From: Armatimonadota bacterium
Lineage (GTDB): Bacteria; Armatimonadota; UBA5829
Assembly: GCA_023398345.1 (NCBI GenBank)
Contig: JAEWSK010000207.1
Location: 1-6,299, forward strand
Length of the DNA: 6,299 nucleotides
Direction: 5' to 3'
Both the position numbers and the translations under genes were made by a program. The notes under the pieces were generated by a model. That model ran no database searches. It was not told where the DNA came from and worked only from the letters and a program-made list of their open reading frames with translations. Positions 1 through 6,299 of this stretch are shown here, one piece after another; the stretch's first letter is position 1; each line of letters opens with the position of its first letter.

Positions 1-798
1 ACCCAACTGCGCTATAATCGAGCCGTCCGCAAACTGCACCATAGAGTGGACAATACTCGTCGGGTGAATGACGACTTCGATTTTACTTGCATCTACTCCA
101 AATAGCCATTTTGCCTCGATGATTTCCAGCCCCTTGTTCATAAGGGTTGCGGAATCAACCGTGACCTTTTTTCCCATTTTCCATGTCGGGTGCGCAAGCG
201 CCTGCTCTGCCGTAACTGATGCAAGCGCCTCCTTTGGCTTGTCCCTAAACGCTCCGCCTGACGCAGTGAGATATATCTTCTCAATCGAGGCTCTATTCTC
301 ACCGTTTAGGCACTGAAAAATTGCCGAATGCTCGCTATCTATCGGCAAAATCGACACGCCATGCCGTCGGGCAGCATCCATCACTAAGTGGCCTGCTGCA
401 ACCAACACTTCTTTGCTTGCAAGGGCCACGTCCTTTTTTGCTTCGATTGCCGCAAGAGTGGGGGACAGCCCGGGTGTGCCCGCAATAGATACCACTATTC
501 TATCAGCTTCAGGCAGAACGGCAAGCTCATCGAATCCATTTGACCCCGAACATACGCGTGTAGGCAATCCTTCCAGCGCCGCTTTGACGGTCTGTAATTG
601 CGATTCATCGCCGATACATACGAGCGTGGGTTGGAATTCAATTGCTTGCTCGATGAGCAGTTGAGTATTGCTCTGAGCGCCAAGCCCAACTACGCGTACG
701 ACATTGCGCCCAAGTCGCCGCACTACATCCAGCACCTGTGTGCCGATTGATCCCGTCGAACCAAGAATGGAGATGTTTATTGTTGTGTCGCTTTGCAC
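1..798 (-). CDS. dxr: 1-deoxy-D-xylulose 5-phosphate reductoisomerase, N-terminal 266 codons (cut by window edge)
   Basis: Converts DXP to 2-C-methyl-D-erythritol 4-phosphate with NADPH and a divalent metal, the first committed step of the MEP isoprenoid pathway in the cytosol. Residues 13-19 are GSTGSIG, the NADPH-binding turn of the Rossmann domain. SKE follows at 128-130, then the metal site PIDSEH at 152-157 (D154, E156), the SGG loop at 180-182, HPTWKMG at 203-209, and DSATLMNKGLE at 215-225, which supplies S216, N221, K222 and the third metal ligand E225. The fragment stops just after HSMVQFADGS; about 115-130 C-terminal residues lie outside the window. The start is GTG at 798-796, with GGAGAG (812-807) 8 nt upstream and the GSTGSIG motif at the expected distance. 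It begins 19 nt after the uppS stop, so the two are probably co-transcribed. Two positions differ from the common family form: S128 where LANKE usually has Asn, and T247 where HPQS usually has Gln. Confidence 0.96.
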   Translation of the reverse strand, partial: MQSDTTINISILGSTGSIGTQVLDVVRRLGRNVVRVVGLGAQSNTQLLIEQAIEFQPTLVCIGDESQLQTVKAALEGLPTRVCSGSNGFDELAVLPEADRIVVSIAGTPGLSPTLAAIEAKKDVALASKEVLVAAGHLVMDAARRHGVSILPIDSEHSAIFQCLNGENRASIEKIYLTASGGAFRDKPKEALASVTAEQALAHPTWKMGKKVTVDSATLMNKGLEIIEAKWLFGVDASKIEVVIHPTSIVHSMVQFADGSIIAQLG

Positions 799-806
799 TT
801 TTTTTG

Positions 807-812
807 CTCTCC
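807..812 (-). promoter_or_regulatory. Shine-Dalgarno site of dxr
   Basis: GGAGAG on the minus strand, 8 nt upstream of the GTG at 798-796 and 5 nt past the uppS stop codon. It decides the non-ATG start of dxr, because no ATG lies at a sensible distance before the GSTGSIG motif. Confidence 0.75.
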
Positions 813-817
813 ACTTT

Positions 818-1585
818 TTAGTTTTTCTCAATCACCGCGCCGAATTTGCGCGTCCTGGACTGATAGCTTGCAATTGCCTTTATTAGCTCAGTTTCATCGA
901 AATCCGGCCAGAGCGCTTGCGTAACATAGATCTCCGCATAAGCGATTTCCCACAAAAGAAAATTGCTCACCCGCATCTCTCCCGCTGTGCGTATAAGCAG
1001 GTCCGGGTCGGGCAGTTCCGGTCGATACATAAGACTTGAAAATAGGGTTTCGTCAATTTGATCCGGACTGATTTTTTTATCGAAAACCATTTTTGCCGCT
1101 GCCTTTGCGGCATCGACAATCTCGTTGCGACCGCCGTAGTTGAAGCAAATATTGAGGGTTATGCGCGAATTGCCTTTTGTATAATCGCTGACTGAGTCGA
1201 ATTCTTCGATGACCTCATCGGGAAGTCCGCTCAATCTCCCACTGCGGATGATCCGAACGCCTTCCGTCATCATCGTATCGAGTTCAGCGCGCAGCGCATG
1301 TACAACAAGGCTCATCAGCCCAGTGACTTCATCATTTGGACGAACCCAATTCTCAGATGAAAAAGCATATGCCGTTAGAAATCTTACGCCGTAGCGTGCC
1401 GCAATGACTATAGTGTCATGCAGCATCTTATATCCTTGAAAATGACCGTGCAGACGCGGTAGGCCGCGCTGGCGCGCCCATCGGCCGTTGCCGTCCATAA
1501 TTACGGCTATATGTTTTGGAATACGCTCCGGATCCAATTGTATTGGACTGATTTGCTCCAAGCTGCCCTCTTTATTTGACTTCAT
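818..1585 (-). CDS. uppS: Undecaprenyl diphosphate synthase (cis-prenyltransferase)
   Basis: Adds isopentenyl diphosphate units in cis to farnesyl diphosphate to make the C55 carrier lipid for peptidoglycan and other envelope polymers; acts at the cytosolic face of the membrane. The protein is 255 aa, normal for the family. Visible motifs are HIAVIMDGNGRWA from residue 25 with catalytic D31, GHFQG at 47-51, FSSENW at 75-80, NYGGRNEIVDA from 149, and DLLIRTAGEMRVSNFLLW at 195-212 with the diphosphate-binding R199, R205 and S207, followed by E218 in YAEIY. These correspond to E. coli D26, R194, R200, S202 and E213. The ATG at 1585 has no recognisable Shine-Dalgarno sequence. An in-frame TTG at 1561-1559 has GAGGG (1570-1566) 4 nt upstream and would give a 247-aa protein still holding every motif, so the start is uncertain. 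It follows frr after 125 nt and precedes dxr by 19 nt. A cdsA gene, common between uppS and dxr elsewhere, is not present. Confidence 0.96.
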   Translation of the reverse strand: MKSNKEGSLEQISPIQLDPERIPKHIAVIMDGNGRWARQRGLPRLHGHFQGYKMLHDTIVIAARYGVRFLTAYAFSSENWVRPNDEVTGLMSLVVHALRAELDTMMTEGVRIIRSGRLSGLPDEVIEEFDSVSDYTKGNSRITLNICFNYGGRNEIVDAAKAAAKMVFDKKISPDQIDETLFSSLMYRPELPDPDLLIRTAGEMRVSNFLLWEIAYAEIYVTQALWPDFDETELIKAIASYQSRTRKFGAVIEKN

Positions 1586-1593
1586 ATAACAAA

Positions 1594-1660
1594 CGAGTCA
1601 CGAATTACCCGTTACGACCGCGCCGGTAGACTCAATTCGTAACTTGTAACTCGTAACTCG
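1594..1660. repeat. Inverted repeat with 24-bp arms built from 7-bp units, between frr and uppS
   Basis: The arms at 1594-1617 and 1637-1660 match in inverted orientation at 20 of 24 positions by my alignment, around a 19-nt loop (1618-1636). Each arm also reads as roughly three tandem heptamers. The right arm read on the minus strand is CGAGTTA, CGAGTTA, CAAGTTA plus CGA; the left arm on the plus strand is CGAGTCA, CGAATTA, CCCGTTA plus CGA. As RNA it could form a long imperfect hairpin starting about 8 nt upstream of the uppS ATG. There is no run of T directly after the arms, so it does not look like a classic intrinsic terminator. It may be a dispersed intergenic repeat, an mRNA-processing or partial termination element, or neutral. 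The rest of the 125-nt gap (1586-1710) shows no convincing promoter. Confidence 0.75.
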
Positions 1661-1710
1661 CAATAAAGTACGTTCCCACAAGCAGGGTTTTGTATAAAAA
1701 AACTAAGTGA

Positions 1711-3879
<2,169 letters not shown>

Positions 3880-3918
3880 CGTATACTCTCCGTATTATGC
3901 AGCCCGTTGGGGCGGATA

Positions 3919-4764
3919 TTATTTTGTATCAGTGTTATCGGCAGTATTTTCAGTTGTTGTCGGTTCAGCAATTGGAGCTGAGGCGTCGACAAAAACGGCC
4001 TCGTCTTCTTTTGTAGCTTCGGATGTTTCGCCTTCATCTACAGCAGTCTCTTCTGCTGCTTCTTCGACTTCTTCGACTTCCGGCATAGGTCGAACTTCGT
4101 TGATTGCTTCGGCCATCTTGCCGGAGATGAGCTTGATTGCTCGAATTGCGTCATCGTTGCCTGGGATTACGTAGTCAACTTCATCAGGGTCACAGTTGGT
4201 ATCTACGATTGCGACCACAGGAATTTGGAGCTTTCTCGCCTCAAGCAGTGCGATTCGCTCTTTTTTGAGGTCGACAATAAAGATCGCGCCGGGCATCTTT
4301 GGCATGTCTTTAATTCCACCAAGATACCTCTCCAACTTATCGTGCTCTTCGCGCAGCTTTGCGGCTTCCTTCTTTGTAAGCGCCTCGAAAGTGCCGTCGG
4401 TTTCCATCTTTTCGAGTGCACGCAGACGGCCGATTCGGGTCTGTATTGTGCGATAGTTCGTGAGCATTCCGCCCAGCCATCGCTGACTTACATGGTACAT
4501 TCCGCACTGCTTTGCGGAGCTCTCGACTGCATCCTGGGCCTGCTTTTTTGTTCCAACAAACAGGATCGGGTCTCCACTCGAGGCGATTTCCTGGATGAAT
4601 GAGCGAGCTTCTTCAAAGAGTTTGAGGGTCTGATGAAGATCGATGATGTAGATTCCGTTGCGTCCCCCGTAGATGTATCTTTTCATCTTAGGGTTCCAAC
4701 GATGAGTTCGGTGTCCGAAATGGACTCCGGCCTCCAGCAGTTCTTTCATTGTAATTGCTGGCAA
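3919..4764 (-). CDS. rpsB: 30S ribosomal protein S2 (uS2)
   Basis: Structural protein of the small ribosomal subunit and first gene of the minus-strand operon. The protein is 281 aa. Residues 1-225 form the family core: [20 protein letters not shown] at 6-25, [17 protein letters not shown] at 30-46, FVGTKKQAQ at 69-77, [16 protein letters not shown] at 92-107, [13 protein letters not shown] from 157, and the [18 protein letters not shown] stretch from 181. Residues 229-281 are an acidic, low-complexity Glu/Thr/Ala tail, making the protein about 40 residues longer than E. coli S2. The start is TTG at 4764-4762, preceded by TAAGGAGG with 8 nt between GGAGG and the TTG. The first ATG in frame (4749) is 23 nt from the ribosome binding site and would trim the conserved N-terminus. 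A promoter and a leader with a candidate hairpin lie upstream. uS2 is known to autoregulate its operon in enterobacteria; regulation here is inference. Confidence 0.97.
   Translation of the reverse strand: MPAITMKELLEAGVHFGHRTHRWNPKMKRYIYGGRNGIYIIDLHQTLKLFEEARSFIQEIASSGDPILFVGTKKQAQDAVESSAKQCGMYHVSQRWLGGMLTNYRTIQTRIGRLRALEKMETDGTFEALTKKEAAKLREEHDKLERYLGGIKDMPKMPGAIFIVDLKKERIALLEARKLQIPVVAIVDTNCDPDEVDYVIPGNDDAIRAIKLISGKMAEAINEVRPMPEVEEVEEAAEETAVDEGETSEATKEDEAVFVDASAPIAEPTTTENTADNTDTK
4060..4080 (-). repeat. 9-bp tandem repeat in the rpsB acidic tail
   Basis: On the plus strand TTCTTCGAC occurs twice in tandem (4060-4068, 4069-4077) and then begins a third time. On the coding strand it encodes part of the Glu-Val-Glu-Glu run near residues 229-235 of uS2. 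The perfect period, a multiple of three, suggests the tail grew by in-frame slippage. Confidence 0.6.
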
Positions 4765-4772
4765 AATTGTAT

Positions 4773-4780
4773 CCTCCTTA
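4773..4780 (-). promoter_or_regulatory. Shine-Dalgarno site of rpsB
   Basis: TAAGGAGG on the minus strand, an almost ideal site, with 8 nt between GGAGG and the TTG at 4764. It identifies TTG as the start codon of uS2. Confidence 0.85.
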
Positions 4781-4806
4781 GGTTAACTTCTTCCCGTCTC
4801 TTCAAT

Positions 4807-4847
4807 CCTGGGCTTAATTTCGATTGCTCGGAACACCTCAGCCCAAG
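4807..4847 (-). promoter_or_regulatory. Candidate structured leader hairpin of rpsB
   Basis: On the transcript, CUUGGGCU (4847-4840) can pair over 8 bp, including one G-U, with AGCCCAGG (4814-4807). Inside, UUCcGA and UCGAA can form a second stem with one bulged C and a GCAA (GNRA-type) tetraloop, separated from the outer stem by a 6/4-nt internal loop. It lies within the 5' leader, about 27 nt before the Shine-Dalgarno site. Position and shape suit an r-protein binding element for autogenous control, but I recognise no named leader family here and the folding is by eye. Confidence 0.4.
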
Positions 4848-4879
4848 TCGGAGTACGGTGTATGTTGCCAAACTCAAAA

Positions 4880-4908
4880 ATAATACCACAGTGGCGGGCT
4901 CTCGTCAA
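4880..4908 (-). promoter_or_regulatory. Sigma70-type promoter of the rpsB operon
   Basis: On the minus strand the -35 element is TTGACG (4908-4903), the spacer is exactly 17 nt, and the -10 element is TATTAT (4885-4880). Each hexamer has five of six consensus bases. A T-rich run just upstream of the -35 (from about 4916) could act as an UP-like element. Transcription would start near 4873, giving a leader of roughly 110 nt before rpsB. No other site in the divergent region matches as well for this direction. Confidence 0.75.
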
Positions 4909-4972
4909 TCAAAAAACGCGCTATGGCCTGACATGCTTACGGAAAAACCGATGGCATAAAAATCGTGCAAAA

Positions 4973-5018
4973 TGCAATTGCAGATTCTTGGCACTATGAT
5001 GGAATAGTCTATTCATAG
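4973..5018 (+). promoter_or_regulatory. Palindromes in the motA upstream region; possible operator or promoter area
   Basis: TGCAATTGCA (4973-4982) is a perfect 10-bp palindrome. Twelve bases on, CTATG (4994-4998) and CATAG (5014-5018) are inverted arms, and AATA (5003-5006) and TATT (5010-5013) pair inside them around GTC. Possible promoter pieces overlap here: TTGGCA (4988-4993) with a weak TATTCA (5010-5015) after 16 nt, or the isolated TATGAT (4995-5000). TTGGCAC also resembles a sigma54 -24 element, but the expected GC at -12 is missing. A GCCGATTT (5034-5041) recalls the sigma28 -10 element without a proper -35. No promoter can be assigned firmly. The rest of 4909-5064 shows no gene. 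Confidence 0.3.
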
Positions 5019-5064
5019 GATGCCGGCTTTTTTGCCGATTTCTCAAGGATGAGGTTGCACCTAA

Positions 5065-5976
5065 GTGTTTGTTTTGATTGGTTGTGTGATTGTATTCGGC
5101 AGTATTATGCTGGGTTATACTATGCACGGCGGCAAAATTGCCGCTCTGATGCAGTATACGGAATTCATCATCATCGGCGGGTCTGCTATAGGCAGTGTCG
5201 TCATCGGCTATACCCACAAGGCCGCCATCGAAGTTGTAAGAAACTGCATCGCCCTGCTTAAGGGAAATCCATATTCCAAGACCACATTTCTTGAGCTGCT
5301 ACAGGCGATGTACGATCTATTCATGCTTGCTCGCAAAGACGGTTTGATAGTGCTTGAGAAGAACATTGAGACGCCGTCCGAATCGGTTGTGCTGAAGAAA
5401 TACCCCGGACTTTTAGCTAATCACCGCGCAAAGGACTTGCTCTGTGACACTCTAAAGCTTGTTGTTATGGGTGGCACAAGCGTTTATGATCTGGCTGATA
5501 TGATGGATATAGACCTCGAGGCTCAGCATGAGGAGTCGATGAAAGTTTCGCAGATTCTCAGTGGCGTAGGCGACTCGTTGCCCGGGTTCGGAATCGTGGC
5601 GGCGGTTTTAGGTGTTGTTATCACAATGCAGGCGATAGGCGGCCCTCCCGAAGAAATCGGCGAGAAGGTGGGAGCCGCGCTCGTTGGCACATTTTTAGGT
5701 GTTCTTCTTGCCTATGGCCTTGTCAATCCACTTGCAAAGGCCACCGAAATCATTGCACAGCGCGAGGCGCAGTATATGGGGTGTATAAAAAACGCTGTGG
5801 TTGCGTTTGCGCGCGGCGATATGCCATTAACATGCGTTGAGTTTGCCCGTCGCAATATCGATCCGGAATTCAGGCCGGGCTTTGCTGAAATGGAAGATAC
5901 CGTTAAACACCGTGGCGCAGCCTCGAACGCGACCAGCGCTCAACCCGAATCCAACGATGTGAGCAAAGCTGCCTAG
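5065..5976 (+). CDS. motA: Flagellar motor stator protein MotA
   Basis: Inner-membrane subunit of the MotA5-MotB2 stator; it couples ion flow to torque on the rotor protein FliG. The protein is 303 aa, close to the family norm. Four membrane segments lie at about 1-20, 33-50, 170-190 and 202-222. The large cytoplasmic loop between segments 2 and 3 holds R90 and E98 in LARKDGLIVLE (88-98), the charges that interact with FliG in E. coli. P173 in SLPGFGIVAAVLG (171-183) and P222 in LVNPLA (219-224) match the E. coli functional prolines in number. The C-terminal part has VEFARRNIDPEFRPGF from 258 and a Ser/Ala-rich end. The start is GTG at 5065-5067; the codon just before it is an in-frame TAA, so no earlier start exists. 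A modest GAGG (5051-5054) lies 10 nt upstream, partly within a small AGGT/ACCT inverted repeat. motB follows after 12 nt. Confidence 0.97.
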   Translation: MFVLIGCVIVFGSIMLGYTMHGGKIAALMQYTEFIIIGGSAIGSVVIGYTHKAAIEVVRNCIALLKGNPYSKTTFLELLQAMYDLFMLARKDGLIVLEKNIETPSESVVLKKYPGLLANHRAKDLLCDTLKLVVMGGTSVYDLADMMDIDLEAQHEESMKVSQILSGVGDSLPGFGIVAAVLGVVITMQAIGGPPEEIGEKVGAALVGTFLGVLLAYGLVNPLAKATEIIAQREAQYMGCIKNAVVAFARGDMPLTCVEFARRNIDPEFRPGFAEMEDTVKHRGAASNATSAQPESNDVSKAA

Positions 5977-5981
5977 GAGAG
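5976..5981 (+). promoter_or_regulatory. Shine-Dalgarno site of motB
   Basis: GGAGAG, sharing its first G with the TAG stop of motA, 7 nt before the GTG at 5989. The ATG at 5984 is in a different frame from MotB and is too close to this site. Confidence 0.75.
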
Positions 5982-5988
5982 ATATGCT

Positions 5989-6299
5989 GTGTCAAAAGAA
6001 GAGACTGCCGAGATTCGGGTTATCAAAAGAAAAAACAGTCACAGCGGTCATCATGGCGGCGCGTGGAAGGTTGCGTACGCTGACTTTATGACCGCTATGA
6101 TGGCGTTCTTTCTTGTGATGTGGATCGTTGGTTTGAGCAATCCTGTGAAGCAGGCCGTGGCTGCATATTTCAAAGACCCTACTGGATTTATGGAAGCAAC
6201 CAATGGTGGCAAATCGCCTTTCAAGGTTAGTGAGTCAGCCGGTGGGCTGCATGATAACGAAGAATCCCCTAAAACTGTGGCATCCGAACGGGTCAGACT
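5989..6299 (+). CDS. motB: Flagellar motor stator protein MotB, N-terminal 103 codons (cut by window edge)
   Basis: Partner of MotA: one membrane helix provides the ion-binding aspartate, and a periplasmic OmpA-like domain, not reached in this window, anchors the stator to peptidoglycan. The visible part has a short basic, His-rich cytoplasmic N-terminus (residues 1-24, with SGHHGG at 19-24), then [20 protein letters not shown] at 25-44 with the essential proton-binding D32 at the same number as in E. coli. The helix runs to about residue 49. YFKDP (about 60-64) marks the start of the plug and linker region. The start is GTG at 5989-5991, placed by the preceding GGAGAG and the frame of the conserved helix. 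The motif is of the proton-type MotB class rather than an ExbD or TolR protein. It forms an operon with motA. Confidence 0.95.
   Translation, partial: MSKEETAEIRVIKRKNSHSGHHGGAWKVAYADFMTAMMAFFLVMWIVGLSNPVKQAVAAYFKDPTGFMEATNGGKSPFKVSESAGGLHDNEESPKTVASERVR

Noticed and set aside
3902..3913. Short GC hairpin between rpsB and tsf
   Set aside because: Only 4 bp (GCCC/GGGC) with no T run, so neither a terminator nor an attenuator can be supported.
5023..5037. CGGC/GCCG inverted repeat around a T6 run before motA
   Set aside because: The T run is the loop rather than the tail, and the stem is only 4 bp; probably incidental.
5016..5041. Possible sigma28 promoter (GCCGATTT) before motA
   Set aside because: The -10-like element is tempting for a motility gene, but the required TAAA at the right distance is absent (the nearest is TAGG), so it is not called as a promoter.
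4921..5217. Minus-strand 98-codon ORF across the divergent region
   Set aside because: It runs through the motA start and upstream region, has no recognisable motif and no good ribosome binding site; most likely a chance open frame.
5049..5261. Plus-strand 70-codon ORF starting ATG at 5049
   Set aside because: It overlaps motA in another frame and its Cys/Arg/His-rich translation matches no family; MotA in the other frame is unmistakable.

Overview
The window reads as ordinary chromosomal core sequence from a flagellated bacterium that makes isoprenoids by the MEP (non-mevalonate) pathway. Six genes run leftwards on the minus strand in the order rpsB, tsf, pyrH, frr, uppS, dxr. Two genes, motA and motB, run rightwards from a shared 300-base divergent intergenic region. 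All eight products are recognisable by conserved motifs. dxr is cut by the left edge and motB by the right edge. The lineage cannot be fixed from this sequence. uppS before dxr resembles the Firmicutes-type order (rpsB-tsf-pyrH-frr-uppS-cdsA-dxr) rather than the enterobacterial order (frr-dxr-uppS-cdsA), but cdsA is absent between uppS and dxr. A less studied phylum is possible; that is inference.

Minus-strand cluster, in transcription order. A strong sigma70-type promoter (4880-4908) and a leader of roughly 110 nt with a candidate hairpin (4807-4847) precede rpsB (ribosomal protein uS2). tsf (EF-Ts) follows after 39 nt. pyrH (UMP kinase) overlaps the end of tsf, and frr (ribosome recycling factor) overlaps pyrH by 4 nt as GTGA. 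A 125-nt gap holding a 67-bp inverted repeat built from 7-bp units (1594-1660) separates frr from uppS (undecaprenyl diphosphate synthase). dxr (DXP reductoisomerase) starts 19 nt after uppS. The cluster joins translation (uS2, EF-Ts, RRF), pyrimidine nucleotide supply (UMP kinase) and isoprenoid and cell-wall lipid carrier synthesis (Dxr, UppS).

Plus-strand pair. motA (complete, 303 aa) and motB (first 103 codons) encode the proton-driven flagellar stator. The key stator residues fall at the same numbers as in E. coli: MotA R90, E98, P173 and P222, and MotB D32. No flagellar structural gene is in the window.

I found no mobile element, CRISPR array, tRNA, rRNA or previously undescribed system. 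The points worth a second look are modest: an Asp-to-Thr change in the EF-Ts TDFV motif, a run of non-ATG start codons, the heptamer-built inverted repeat, the rpsB leader, and nested palindromes upstream of motA.
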